This document shows positions 27,730-36,723 of a DNA stretch of 64,000 bases, piece after piece (the stretch's first letter is position 1; each line of letters opens with the position of its first letter). The translations under genes and the position numbers were made by a program. The notes under the pieces were generated by a model that saw nothing but the letters and a program-made list of their open reading frames with translations, was not told the DNA's origin and ran no database searches. The stretch covers positions 276,408 to 340,407 of the forward strand of contig NZ_CP086612.1 of assembly GCF_020883495.1 (NCBI RefSeq), written 5' to 3'. Origin of the DNA: Shinella zoogloeoides (GTDB taxonomy: Bacteria > Pseudomonadota > Alphaproteobacteria > Rhizobiales > Rhizobiaceae).

Positions 27730-27933
27730 TTTCGCCAGGAACTGAGACGGCTTTTTGACAGAATAAAGTCAGTGCACGGAGAAGGGGCAACGATAAACGT
27801 TTTTCCCGCCTTGCCGGTCTCTGCGGCGGTGGAACTGGGGCGCGTGTGGATGCCAAAGGCGGATCTGCCAATGATCGTTTTTGACCAGAATCGGCGTGTC
27901 GGTGGTTTCGCATCGGCTCTGCGGATCCAGTGA
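27730..27933 (+). pseudogene. C-terminal remnant of a SAVED-domain effector (CBASS type)
   Basis: Directly at the IS256 end a plus-strand frame of 67 codons begins without a start. It reads [40 protein letters not shown] and [19 protein letters not shown], then stops. The run of hydrophobic strand, [22 protein letters not shown], and the final YD/FDQN strand are what I remember of the C-terminal end of SAVED domains, the cyclic-nucleotide sensors fused to CBASS effectors such as Cap4. The nuclease or other effector part was removed with the IS256 rearrangement. Confidence 0.65.
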
Positions 27934-27961
27934 CAGGCCGCTGAGCCTATCAAAACAAGCC

Positions 27962-27987
27962 TCAACTAGCGTGCGCGAACTAGTTGA
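27962..27987. promoter_or_regulatory. Perfect 8-bp inverted repeat between the SAVED remnant and the DUF2235 gene
   Basis: TCAACTAG is mirrored by CTAGTTGA around a 10-base centre. No T-run follows, so it looks more like a protein-binding site for the promoter of the DUF2235 gene than a terminator. Confidence 0.4.
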
Positions 27988-28034
27988 AGAGGTTGCTATC
28001 TGTGGTAGGTTCTGACGGGGCGAGGTGAGTAGCG

Positions 28035-28521
28035 ATGGCCAAGAACATCGTCGTCTGCTGTGACGGAACTGGCAACGAAATCGGCGTGAACATGTCCAAT
28101 GTTCTCAAGCTGTATAGGATGCTTGAGAAGGACGACGGTCAAATTGTGTATTATGACCCCGGCGTTGGAACCTTGGGTCAACGAAAGACCTGGGGGAGAA
28201 TTAGCCAGAACGCAAAAGGCGTTCTGGGGCTAACCACCGGCTATGGCCTGGACGACGACGTGTTGGGCGCCTATCGCTTCTTGGCTGAACATTACAGCGA
28301 AGGCGACCAGGTATTTCTTTTCGGCTTCAGCCGCGGGGCTTACAGCGTCCGTGTCCTTGGTGGTTTTATTCACCTCCTCGGTCTATTGCGCCCAGACCAA
28401 TTGAACTACGTCGGCTATGCGTTCGCCGCTTACAAGCGCGCCGCCATGGATGGGGAGGATCTTTCGGTAGCTTGGCACTTCCGAAGAATTGTCGGCGGCC
28501 AGACGGTACCGATCAAGTTCC
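28035..28521 (+). pseudogene. DUF2235 alpha/beta hydrolase, 3' part removed by IS3
   Basis: The remaining 162 codons show the DUF2235 opening IVVCCDGTGNEIGVNMSNV, then VYYDPGVGTLGQRKTWG, and the nucleophile elbow VFLFGFSRGAYSVRVLGGFI (GFSRG). This family includes type VI secretion phospholipase effectors (Tle1) and uncharacterised cytoplasmic hydrolases. Full-length members are roughly twice as long. The frame enters the IS3 inverted repeat at 28522 and then ends. The other side of the IS carries a different gene, so the 3' part has been deleted, not merely displaced. Confidence 0.88.
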
Positions 28522-28571
28522 TGAACCGCCCCGGCTTTGCCGGAGACCCCAACTCGTGAGAAGTAGGGTCT

Positions 28572-28901
28572 ATGACAAGCAAGACGACGAACAAATTTTC
28601 TTCTGAAGTCCGCGCCCGCGCCGTTCGAATGGTGGCCGATCATGAAGCCGAACATCCTTCCCGGTGGGCGGCTGTATCTTCCATAGCGGCCAAGATCGGT
28701 TGCTCGGCGCATACGCTCAATGAATGGGTGAAGAAGGCCGAGGTCGACAGCGGCAAGCGTGCAGGTTTGCCGAGTGACGTGGCGGAGAAGATAAAGGCTT
28801 TGGAGCGGGAGAACCGGGAGCTTCGTCAGGCGAATGAGATTTTACGCAAGGCCTCTGCGTATTTTGCCCAGGCGGAGCTCGACCGCCCACTGAAGCGATG
28901 A
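28572..28901 (+). CDS. IS3 family transposase OrfA
   Basis: This 109-residue protein is the DNA-binding part of an IS3-type transposase. It has the helix-turn-helix [17 protein letters not shown] to [16 protein letters not shown] and a C-terminal leucine zipper ([20 protein letters not shown]). Its stop overlaps the start of orfB, consistent with programmed -1 frameshifting that makes a fused transposase. Confidence 0.92.
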   Translation: MTSKTTNKFSSEVRARAVRMVADHEAEHPSRWAAVSSIAAKIGCSAHTLNEWVKKAEVDSGKRAGLPSDVAEKIKALERENRELRQANEILRKASAYFAQAELDRPLKR

Positions 28902-29803
28902 TTTCCTTCATCGATGCACACCGCTCGGTGCTCGGGGTCGAGCCGATCTGCAGGCTGCTGCCGATTGCCCCGTCCACCTACTATGAGGTCGTTGCCAAAC
29001 GCACGGACGTGGACCGCCTATCGGCCCGCACCCGACGCGACATGGCCCTGAAGATCGAGATACGCCGGGTGTTCAACGAGAACTTCCAGGTCTATGGCGT
29101 GCGCAAAGTCTGGCGGCAGTTGCAGCGAGAAGGTTACGACGTTGCCCGCTGCACCGTCGCTCGGCTTATGAGAATGATGGGGCTTCAAGGCGTCATTCGC
29201 GGCAAGCCAGTCAAAACCACCGTGTCGGACAAGTCCGCTCCATGCCCGCTAGACCGGGTGAACCGACAGTTCTTCGCTCCCGCGCCGAACATGCTGTGGT
29301 TATCCGATTTCACCTATGTCGCGACTTGGCAGGGCTTCGTTTACGTGGCCTTCGTCATTGATGCCTTCGCTCGCCGTATCGTGGGTTGGCGGGCAAGCCG
29401 GGCGGCCCATGCGGGCTTTTTGCTTGATGCCCTCGACCAGGCGCTTCATGATCGGCGGCCCGTCAAACGCAGTGGGCTGGTTCATCATTCCGACCGCGGC
29501 TCGCAATACGTATCCATTCGCTATTCCGAACGGCTGGCGGAGGCAGGCATCGAGCCGTCTGTCGGAAGCGTTGGTGATAGTTACGACAATGCTCTCGCCG
29601 AAACGATCAACGGTCTTTACAAGGCCGAGGTCATCCATCGGCGAGGACCATGGCGCAACTTCGAAGCCGTGGAGTTCGCCACGCTCGAATGGGTCGATTG
29701 GTTCAACAACCGCCGCCTTCTGGAGCCCATCGGCAACATACCGCCAGCCGAGGCCGAAGAACGATACTACGCCATGCTGGACGCACCAGCCATGGCCGCA
29801 TAA
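28898..29803 (+). CDS. IS3 family transposase OrfB
   Basis: This 301-residue rve-type integrase domain has the DDE residues in [15 protein letters not shown] (Asp), [20 protein letters not shown] (Asp) and [20 protein letters not shown] (Glu). The N-terminal HTH_21 region ([20 protein letters not shown]) is present. It is complete and overlaps orfA by four bases. Confidence 0.93.
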   Translation: MISFIDAHRSVLGVEPICRLLPIAPSTYYEVVAKRTDVDRLSARTRRDMALKIEIRRVFNENFQVYGVRKVWRQLQREGYDVARCTVARLMRMMGLQGVIRGKPVKTTVSDKSAPCPLDRVNRQFFAPAPNMLWLSDFTYVATWQGFVYVAFVIDAFARRIVGWRASRAAHAGFLLDALDQALHDRRPVKRSGLVHHSDRGSQYVSIRYSERLAEAGIEPSVGSVGDSYDNALAETINGLYKAEVIHRRGPWRNFEAVEFATLEWVDWFNNRRLLEPIGNIPPAEAEERYYAMLDAPAMAA

Positions 29804-29842
29804 CTTAAGCCAAACGGTCTCCGGTAAAGCCGGGGCGGTTCA

Positions 29843-30223
29843 GGCCAGCAAACCGGGTGGCTCGTTTGCGACGATGGCGCGATGGAATCTGCGGATTTCA
29901 TCCACGTCAACGACGTAAGCGACCCGCCTGAGCTCACCCTGATCCACGTGAAGGGCAGCGGTTCCAACAATGCCAATCGGGTGCTTTCCGTTTCTGACTA
30001 TGAGGTCGTCGTCGGGCAGGCCATCAAGAATCTGCGCCACATCGATCGTGGGTTGCTAAGAGAAAAGCTGGCAGCGAACGCCGAAGGGGTGCTCCAGAAT
30101 GCAGTTTGGTACAATGGACAAAGCCAAGAAAATAGGGAAGCATTGCTCGTAATGCTCGATGGCTTAGGCTCCAACCTGAAAACGAAAGTGGTTGTGTTTC
30201 AGCCGCGTGTCCGTCGTTCTGTC
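29843..30223 (+). pseudogene. Internal or C-terminal gene fragment trapped between two IS3 elements
   Basis: About 125 codons are open from the IS3 end to a stop beside the next IS. The sequence reads GWLVCDDGAMESADFIHVND, PPELTLIHVKGSGSNNANRV and VSDYEVVVGQAIKNLRHIDR, a strand-helix pattern that I associate loosely with nuclease-like or effector regions of large defence helicases. I cannot name the family. The frame has no start of its own. An internal ATG at 29882 could allow translation of a short piece, but this is most likely debris. Confidence 0.5.
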
Positions 30224-30241
30224 TGACCTGCCACTGAAGTT

Positions 30242-31171
30242 TCATCCGGCTGCGATTAGAGCCTCGGCGGTTTTTGATACGCCACATGGCGCGGTGGTAG
30301 CAACCGGCGGAAATGCGAAGCTTCCATATTGCGTAGCGTTGGAGCCGGTTGTGGCGATGATCCCTGCATAGTCCGCTGGGGTCTGGTAGCCGAGCGATGA
30401 GTGCGGCCGGAAATTGTTGTAGTCGTCGGCCCATTCCGCAATGGCGCTACGGGCATGATCAAGACCGAAGAACAGGCTCTCGTTGAGCAACTCATCGCGC
30501 ATGCGGCCGTTGAAGCTCTCGACATAGCCGTTTTGCATTGGCTTTCCCGGTGCGATGTAGTGCCACTCGACCTTGTGATCCTTCGACCAGGCGAGGATGG
30601 CATTCGAGGTCAGTTCTGTCCCGTTGTCTGAGACAATCATGCCCGGCTTGCCTCGTCGCTCGATAAGCGTCGTCAGTTCTCGCGCGACGCGGCGACCGGA
30701 GATCGATGTATCCGGGATCGCTGCCAGGCATTCGCGCGTGACGTCGTCAACCACATTGAGGATGCGGAAGCGCCTGCCGCAAGCGAATTGATCGTGGACG
30801 AAATCCAGAGACCAGCGGGCATTGGCCTTTGCTACGACGAGGATCGGCGCACGCGTGCCAACAGCACGACGCCTGGCTTTCCGCTTGCGCACGGAAAGAC
30901 CTTCCTCGCGGTAGAGCCGGTAGATGCGATTGACACCGGACGGCTCTCCGTCTCGTCGAAGCAAGATGAACAATCGACGATAGCCGAACCGGCGACGCTC
31001 CTTGGCCAGATCGCGCAACTTCGCTCGCAGCTCGATCTCCGGCGGTCGTGTGGATCGATAGCGGATCGTCTTTCGGTCGGCAGATATGATCTGGCAGGCC
31101 CGCCGTTCCGAAAGCCCCATTGTGACCTTCAGATGCGCGACGGCTTCACGCTTGGCGGCAGGCCCTACCAT
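30242..31171 (-). CDS. IS3 family transposase OrfB (IS407-like)
   Basis: This 309-residue product has an HTH_21 region ([20 protein letters not shown]) and the DDE residues in [20 protein letters not shown] (Asp), [19 protein letters not shown] (Asp) and [20 protein letters not shown] (Glu). It overlaps orfA by seven bases. It is complete and read opposite to IS3 element 1. Confidence 0.93.
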   Translation of the reverse strand: MVGPAAKREAVAHLKVTMGLSERRACQIISADRKTIRYRSTRPPEIELRAKLRDLAKERRRFGYRRLFILLRRDGEPSGVNRIYRLYREEGLSVRKRKARRRAVGTRAPILVVAKANARWSLDFVHDQFACGRRFRILNVVDDVTRECLAAIPDTSISGRRVARELTTLIERRGKPGMIVSDNGTELTSNAILAWSKDHKVEWHYIAPGKPMQNGYVESFNGRMRDELLNESLFFGLDHARSAIAEWADDYNNFRPHSSLGYQTPADYAGIIATTGSNATQYGSFAFPPVATTAPCGVSKTAEALIAAG

Positions 31172-31431
31172 TTTTTTCCGAGAAGCTCACGAAGAGCGGC
31201 AACATCCAACATCTGCTCGGCCAGCAGTTTCTTGAGCTTGGCATTCTCGTCCTCAAGCGCCTTCAAACGTTTGGCCTCCGACACCTCCATGCCGCCGTAT
31301 TTGGCCTTCCAGTTGTAAAAGGTAGCCTCGGAAATCCCGTGCTTGCGGCAAAGATCAGCGGCCTTAACGCCCGCCTCCTGCTCCTTCAGCACCCCAATAA
31401 TCTGCTCTTCCGTAAATCTCTGCTTCTTCAT
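31165..31431 (-). CDS. IS3 family transposase OrfA (IS407-like)
   Basis: An 88-residue helix-turn-helix protein with the usual opening [20 protein letters not shown] and the segment [20 protein letters not shown], then a leucine zipper ([20 protein letters not shown]). It is intact and translationally linked to orfB. The wording is that of the IS407-like group of IS3. Confidence 0.93.
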   Translation of the reverse strand: MKKQRFTEEQIIGVLKEQEAGVKAADLCRKHGISEATFYNWKAKYGGMEVSEAKRLKALEDENAKLKKLLAEQMLDVAALRELLGKKW

Positions 31432-31493
31432 AAGTCCGTCCTCAATGGGCCGAACTCTAATCCATTCTGGAGGAAATTCTCAGTGGCAGGTCA

Positions 31494-31945
31494 CCGATGC
31501 CGAGCTCGATGCCAACCATAGCCTGGCAGAGATCGCCAAGCGTGTTCCGAAAGCCGTTGTCTGCCTTGTTTCAGCTCTCGCATTCCACGGTCTGACCGAT
31601 CAGCTGCCGAGACACGTGTGGCTTGCCATAGGCCGCAAAGATTGGGCGCCAAAACCAGATGGCACACCAATTCGCATCGTGCGTTTCACGGAAAGCCTGC
31701 TCAACGAAAGCGTCGAAACCCATGTCATTGAAGGCGTTCCTGTGAAGGTCTTTGAGATCGCCAAAACAATTGCCGATTGCTTCCGCTATCGCAGCAAGAT
31801 CGGCCTTTCTGTGGCGATTGAGGGGCTGCAGGAAGCGCTGCGGCAGCGCAAGACCACGCCCAGCGAAATTGCCAATCAGGCCGAACGTGGTGGTGTTGGC
31901 ACCGTGATCCGCCCCTATATCGAGGCACTGACCGCCAATGGCTAA
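31494..31945 (+). pseudogene. AbiEi-like antitoxin, N-terminus lost to IS3
   Basis: About 150 codons remain of a type IV antitoxin of the AbiEi kind: AEIAKRVPKAVVCLVSALAF, LPRHVWLAIGRKDWAPKPDG and VKVFEIAKTIADCFRYRSKI, which together form the usual post-winged-helix domain. The DNA-binding N-terminus has been cut off by the IS3 element, although an internal start could allow a partial product. It overlaps the toxin gene by eight bases, so the pair was a classical AbiE operon. Confidence 0.85.
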
Positions 31946-32728
31946 GGAAGTCAGAAATGTTGGCGCCTCGGTGCGCGCCCGCCTGTTGCAACTCGCCAAG
32001 ACAAGCGGACAAAGCTTCGATCTGGTCCTGACGCGGTTTGCCCTTGAGCGGTTACTGTTCCGGCTCAGCCGGTCACCCCATGCCGGTCGTTTCGTGCTGA
32101 AGGGCGCCATGCTGATGATGAGCTGGTTCGAGGATCCGCACCGCGGCACGCGCGACCTCGACCTTCTGGGCTTTGGTAATCCCGAACCGGACCCGATGCT
32201 GGAGACATTTCGGGAAATCCTGGCGCAAGAGGTTGACGATGGCGTCATGTTCGATGCCGACACCCTGCGGGTGGATCGCATCCGTGAGGAGCTGGAATAT
32301 GGTGGGCTCCGGCTACGGGCGGTCGCTTCGATCAGCGGCGCCCGGATCAACCTGACGATCGACATCGGCTTTGGCGATGCGCTAGAGCCTGGGGCGGAGA
32401 TGTTGGACTATCCTTCAATGCTGAATTTCCCAGCGCCACGACTCCGGGCCTATGCGCGGGAGACGGTCATCGCCGAGAAGTTCCAGGCGATGGTCATGCT
32501 CGGGCGTGTGAACAGCCGGATGAAGGACTTCTATGACATCTGGATTCTCAGCAGGTCTTTTGATTTCGATGATGACAGGCTGGCGCGCGCAATCGCCGCC
32601 ACCTTCGAGCGCCGCGAAACGCCGATCCCTGAAGACCTACCGGATGCTTTGACGGATGCTTTTGCTAAGGACGAGCAAAAGCAACGGCAATGGCGCGCTT
32701 TTGTCGAAGGCGTTGCGCACAATCCGGG
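31938..32728 (+). pseudogene. AbiEii-like nucleotidyltransferase toxin, C-terminus replaced by IS21
   Basis: This is a type IV toxin of the AbiEii nucleotidyltransferase family. It keeps RFVLKGAMLMMSWFEDPHRG, the catalytic acid pair in TRDLDLLGFGNPEPDP, and the conserved ARETVIAEKFQAMVMLGRVN plus RMKDFYDIWIL. About 264 native residues are present and the last residues come from the IS21 end, giving a stop at 32792. The catalytic core is complete, so it may still be active, while its antitoxin lacks its first part. That combination makes at least partial inactivation likely. Confidence 0.85.
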
Positions 32729-32850
32729 TGAGAGCGGCGGTGCAAAAGTCGGCCACGGTAGCGGCGGAATAATCCAGCCGCGGGCGGAGTAAAATCCGGC
32801 CACCTATTTCCTTTCTGCAATGATCGCAGGAGGGACAGGGGATCTACACC

Positions 32851-34347
32851 GTGGAACTTTATTTGAGGGTTCGCCTGGCTGTTTCGGAAGGGATGAAGCA
32901 GCGTCAGGCCGCGAAGCATTTCAACATCTCGCGAGAGACCGTGGCCAAGATGTTGGCCTATTCGACACCACCCGGCTATCAGCGTCGATCACCGATCCGG
33001 CGTCCGAAGCTGGATGCGTTTGTTTCGACGATCGAGCATTGGCTCGACGAAGATCTGAAGATGCCGCTAAAGCAACGCCATACTGCCAAGCGTGTGTTCG
33101 ACCGCCTGCGTGATGAGTGCGGTTTCACCGGCGGCTACACGATCATCAAGGACTACATACGCGAGCGGGATCAGCGTCGGCAGGAGGTGTTCGTGCCGTT
33201 GTCGCATCCGCCCGGCCATGCGCAGGCCGACTTTGGCGAGGCGACGGTGGTGATCGGCGGCGTCGAGCAAAAGGCGCGTTTCTTCGTGCTGGATCTGCCG
33301 CATAGCGACGGCTGCTACGTGCGGGCCTATCCTGCGGCGGTGGCCGAGGCCTGGGTCGACGGCCACATCCATGCATTCGCCTTCTTCGGGGCCGTGCCGC
33401 AGTCGATCGTCTATGACAATGACCGTTGCCTGGTGGCCAAGATCCTGCCCGACGGCACACGCAAGCGGGCGGCGTTGTTCAGCGGCTTCCTGTCCCACTA
33501 CCTGATCCGGGATCGCTATGGCCGTCCGGGAAAGGGCAACGATAAAGGGAATGTCGAGGGACTCGTCGGTTATGCCCGACGTAATTTTATGGTGCCGATC
33601 CCGCAGTTTGCGACATGGGATGCGTTCAACGCCTTTCTGGAAGAGCAGTGCCGCAAACGCCAGCGCGACAAGCTGCGCGGTGAGAGTGAGACAATCGGGG
33701 AGCGGCTACAGCGTGATCTGGCGGCCATGCGTCCGTTACCGGCGTCTCCCTTCGATGCCTGCGACCAGGCCAGCGCCAGGGTGACAGCCCAGTCGCTGGT
33801 GCGCTACAAGACCAACGACTATTCCGTACCGGTCGCCTATGGCCATCAGGACGTCTGGGTCCGGGGCTATGTCAATGAGGTGGTGATCGGCTGCCGCGGC
33901 GAGATCATTGCCCGTCATCCGCGATGCTGGGAACGGGAAGACGTCGTCTTCGATCCCGTTCATTATCTGCCGCTGATCGAGCAGAAGATCAATGCGCTGG
34001 ATCAGGCGGCTCCACTCCAGGGCTGGAACCTGCCGGACGAGTTCGCGACGCTGCGCCGCCTGATGGAAGGCCGCATGGCAAAGCATGGCCGACGGGAATA
34101 CGTGCAGGTTCTGCGCCTGCTGGAGAGCTTCGACCTTGCGGACCTGCATGCGGCCGTGAAGCAGGCGATACAGCTCGGTGCGATCGGCTTCGATGCGGTC
34201 AAGCATCTGATCCTGTGCCGGGTCGAGCGCCGGCCACCGCGGTTGGATCTGTCGATCTATCCCTACCTGCCGCGGGCGACGGTCGAGAAGACCTCAGCGA
34301 AAGCGTATATGCGCCTCCTGTCGTCTGATGCGGGAGAGGCGGCATGA
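32851..34347 (+). CDS. istA: IS21 family transposase IstA (second type)
   Basis: This 498-residue transposase differs from the IstA at 21 kb and represents another IS21 subgroup. The helix-turn-helix is MKQRQAAKHFNISRETVAKM. The catalytic domain contains GHAQADFGEATVVIGGVEQK (Asp), PQSIVYDNDRCLVAKI (Asp) and KGNDKGNVEGLVGYARRNFM (Glu). It begins at a GTG and overlaps istB by four bases (ATGA). Confidence 0.93.
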   Translation: MELYLRVRLAVSEGMKQRQAAKHFNISRETVAKMLAYSTPPGYQRRSPIRRPKLDAFVSTIEHWLDEDLKMPLKQRHTAKRVFDRLRDECGFTGGYTIIKDYIRERDQRRQEVFVPLSHPPGHAQADFGEATVVIGGVEQKARFFVLDLPHSDGCYVRAYPAAVAEAWVDGHIHAFAFFGAVPQSIVYDNDRCLVAKILPDGTRKRAALFSGFLSHYLIRDRYGRPGKGNDKGNVEGLVGYARRNFMVPIPQFATWDAFNAFLEEQCRKRQRDKLRGESETIGERLQRDLAAMRPLPASPFDACDQASARVTAQSLVRYKTNDYSVPVAYGHQDVWVRGYVNEVVIGCRGEIIARHPRCWEREDVVFDPVHYLPLIEQKINALDQAAPLQGWNLPDEFATLRRLMEGRMAKHGRREYVQVLRLLESFDLADLHAAVKQAIQLGAIGFDAVKHLILCRVERRPPRLDLSIYPYLPRATVEKTSAKAYMRLLSSDAGEAA

Positions 34348-35102
34348 GCACCGAAGCACCCGACATCCTGCTCGCCCACTATCTCAAGACCCTGAAGCTG
34401 CCGACCTTCCAGCGCGAGCACCAGAAGCTGGCCCGGTTATGCGCCACCGAAGGCGTCGATCATGTCGGATACCTGTTCCGGCTTGCCGAACGGGAGATGA
34501 TCGAACGGGACCGCCGCAAGGTCGAACGTCGGATCAAGGCGGCTAAATTCCCGATCGTCAAAAGCCTCGACAGCTTCGACTTCACAGCCATCCCCAAGCT
34601 GAACAAGATGCAGGTGCTGGAACTGGCCCGCTGTGAATGGATCGAGCGCCGGGAGAACGTCATTGCGCTGGGCCCGAGCGGCACGGGTAAGACGCATGTC
34701 GCGCTCGGTCTCGGCCTGGCCGCGTGCCAGAAAGGCCTGTCCGTCGGGTTCACGACAGCGGCCGCCCTGGTCAGCGAGATGATGGAGGCGCGTGATGAGC
34801 GGCGTCTGCTTCGGTTCCAGAAGCAGATGGCAGCCTATAAGCTGCTCATCATCGACGAGCTGGGCTTTGTGCCGCTGTCGAAGACCGGTGCGGAGTTGCT
34901 GTTCGAGCTGATCTCGCAACGCTACGAGCGCGGCGCTACTCTGATCACCAGCAATCTGCCTTTCGATGAATGGACGGAAACCCTGGGGTCCGAGCGTCTA
35001 ACTGGCGCCCTGCTCGATCGCATCACCCACCATGTCAACATCCTCGAGATGAACGGCGAAAGCTATCGTCTCGCACAAAGCCGAGCCCGAAAGGCAGGCT
35101 GA
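34344..35102 (+). CDS. istB: IS21 family helper ATPase IstB (second type)
   Basis: This 252-residue AAA+ ATPase has Walker A LGPSGTGKTHVALGLGLAAC, Walker B LLIIDELGFVPLSKTG, and TLITSNLPFDEWTETLGSER. It pairs with the IstA just upstream and is intact. Only the general motifs are shared with the IstB of the first IS21 element. Confidence 0.93.
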   Translation: MSTEAPDILLAHYLKTLKLPTFQREHQKLARLCATEGVDHVGYLFRLAEREMIERDRRKVERRIKAAKFPIVKSLDSFDFTAIPKLNKMQVLELARCEWIERRENVIALGPSGTGKTHVALGLGLAACQKGLSVGFTTAAALVSEMMEARDERRLLRFQKQMAAYKLLIIDELGFVPLSKTGAELLFELISQRYERGATLITSNLPFDEWTETLGSERLTGALLDRITHHVNILEMNGESYRLAQSRARKAG

Positions 35103-35235
35103 AAACCTCCCGAAAAATCACCACGCCGGCCTGAGACCCCCGCTCGGGCTTAAGCCCTCCCGGCGGTCTCAGACCGGCGCCGCAGTGGCCGACTTTTGCT
35201 CCGCCCCGTGGCCGGTTTTTACTCCGCCGTTGACA

Positions 35236-35841
35236 CGAGCGCCATGGTGATGATCCGGTCGCGGACAGCGTCGGGGATACGGTTCCACACCCGTGACGGA
35301 GCCGAGTGCCTGTCTTCCAGCCCCTCGACACCGTGGGTCTGAAAACGATCATACCAGCGATAGAAGGTTGGCCGAGGAATGCCGAGCTTGTCGAGCGTCT
35401 GCCTGGCTGGCAGATGAGACCCCTCGACAAGCCGGATGATCTCGAGCTTTTCGGTGGCGGGATATCTCATTCTTCGTCGCCCCCATCCGCGATCATGCTT
35501 TTTTTAAGCAGGCGGTTTTCCAAGGTGAGGTCGGCCAGCGCCTCCTTCAGGTCGCGGCTTTCACGACGCAGCGCTTTCACTTCGTCGCTGGTGGCCGAAC
35601 GCGCGGTGTCACCGGCTAGCCGCTTCTTGCCCGCTTCGAGAAACTCCTTCGACCAGCTATAATACAGGCTCTCGGCGATCCCTTCACGTCGGCAGATCGC
35701 GGCAATGCTGTCTTCGCCGCGCAGCCCCTCCAACACGATGCGGATTTTGTCCTCCGCCGAGTGATGCTTGCGCGTCGCGCGCCGGATGTCCTTGATTGTC
35801 TTTTCGGCCGCCGATGTCTGCGGCCCGGTTTTCTTTCTCAT
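35236..35841 (-). pseudogene. IS3-type element remnant truncated by IS21
   Basis: Two minus-strand genes overlap at 35467-35470. The first, an OrfA-like protein, starts at 35841 with MRKKTGPQTSAAEKTIKDIR and contains HSAEDKIRIVLEGLRGEDSI and EGIAESLYYSWSKEFLEAGK, then a zipper. The second begins MRYPATEKLEIIRLVEGSHL, then PRPTFYRWYDRFQTHG, and is the N-terminal part of an OrfB. It is cut by the IS21 end at 35235, so the catalytic domain is missing and the element cannot move by itself. Confidence 0.82.
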
Positions 35842-36056
35842 CTTCGCTTCCTTTGATAGAGCTACGATGAGCCGAAAATCCTCTCTTCTCAATTAAACCA
35901 ATTCTGTCTCATGGGCGCTGATGTCGGACAATGAGGCCTGACACACGACCGATAGAATTCCTCGTCCGCAGACAGTCGTTAGAAAATTCTTCTTGCCAAA
36001 CCGGGGGCATCCACACACATGACCCGGGATTTGTGCCGAGAGTTGACCCGCCTTTA
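35842..36056. other. Short non-coding stretch with an IS21 terminal remnant
   Basis: No gene was recognised. Around 36015-36055 the minus strand reads GCGGGTCAACTCTCGGCACA, close to the terminal repeats of IS21 element 1 (GCGGGTCAATTCTCGG). This is the outer end belonging to the decayed istB that follows. Confidence 0.5.
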
Positions 36057-36613
36057 GATATCGTTCGTGTCGGCCGTGGTGGTCAAGTTCCTGCGTTTCT
36101 CCTTTGTCGTTTTGGGCTCATGTGCCGAGCTGTTCTTGAACCGGAAGCTGTCGTTCCCGGTTTCGAGGATGTGGCAATGATGGGTGAGCCGGTCGAGCAA
36201 GGCGGTCGTCATCTTTGCATCGCCGAACACGCTGGCCCATTCACTGAAGCTGAGGTTGGTGGTGATGATGACGCTGGTGTGCTCGTAGAGCTTGCTCAGT
36301 AGATGGAAGAGCAGTGCACCGCCTGAGGCACTGAACGGCAGATAGCCCAGTTCATCCAGGATGACGAGATCGGAATGCGCCAGGCGATTGGCGATCTGAC
36401 CCGGGCGACCTTGGGCCTTCTCCTGCTCCAGCGCGTTGACCAGTTCGACGGTTTAGAAGAACCGAACCCGCTTGTGGTGATGCTCGATGGCCTGGACGCC
36501 GATCGCGGTGGCAATGTGCGTCTTGCCCGTGCCGGGACCGCCGACCAGGACGATATTGTTGGCGGCGTCGAGGAACTCGCAGCGATGGAGCTGCAGCACC
36601 AAGGCCTCGTTGA
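36057..36613 (-). pseudogene. istB: Decayed istB of the first IS21 type
   Basis: The minus strand encodes [40 protein letters not shown] and HHHKRVRFF, nearly the same as the intact IstB at 22.6-23.4 kb. A TAA stop then interrupts the frame where the intact copy has a Ser codon (about 36448), and it continues with [12 protein letters not shown] and ends in [20 protein letters not shown]. The first 85 or so codons and istA are missing. It joins a heat-shock gene tail at 36613. Confidence 0.88.
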
Positions 36614-36723
36614 TCGACCAAGACCACGTCGAGGCCCGGTTCAAGAACGGTGTCCTGACCGTGACCTTGCCGAAATCGGAAAAAGCACAGGCGCAGGTAA
36701 AGCGCATCGCGATCAAGAACTGA
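36614..36723 (+). pseudogene. Tail of an Hsp20 small heat-shock protein gene
   Basis: The last 36 codons of an alpha-crystallin-type chaperone are left: DQDHVEARFKNGVLTVTLPK followed by SEKAQAQVKRIAIKN and a stop. The A-x-x-x-n-G-v-L-t-v-t-l-P-K pattern is the standard end of the Hsp20 domain. The rest was removed by the IS21 fragment that abuts it. This is the right-hand edge of the IS-rich region. Confidence 0.85.

Larger units (their letters stand above)
28522..29842 (+). mobile_element. IS3-family insertion sequence 1
   Basis: Inverted repeats of 27 bp with one mismatch bound the element. The left begins TGAACCGCCCCGGCTTTGCC and the right, read inward, TGAACCGCCCCGGCTTTACC; both continue GGAGACC. 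Size is 1321 bp. The three bases outside differ (TCC and GGC), so no target duplication is present. The flanks belong to different genes, pointing to rearrangement at this element. Confidence 0.9.
30224..31493 (-). mobile_element. IS3-family insertion sequence 2 (IS407-like group)
   Basis: The left end reads TGACCTGCCACTGAAGTTTC and the right, read inward, TGACCTGCCACTGAGAATTT, so 14 terminal bases match. Size is 1270 bp. The four bases outside the ends are TGTC and CCGA, so there is no target duplication. Its right end has replaced the first part of the abiEi-like gene. Confidence 0.88.
32729..35235 (+). mobile_element. IS21-family insertion sequence 2
   Basis: The left end begins TGAGAGCGGCGGTGCAAAAG and the right, read inward, TGTCAACGGCGGAGTAAAAA. 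Both contain repeated GCGGAG-TAAAA-CCGGCCAC units, the multiple terminal sites typical of IS21. Size is about 2507 bp. No target duplication was found. On its right it cuts a further IS3-type element, so it is one of the younger insertions here. Confidence 0.87.
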
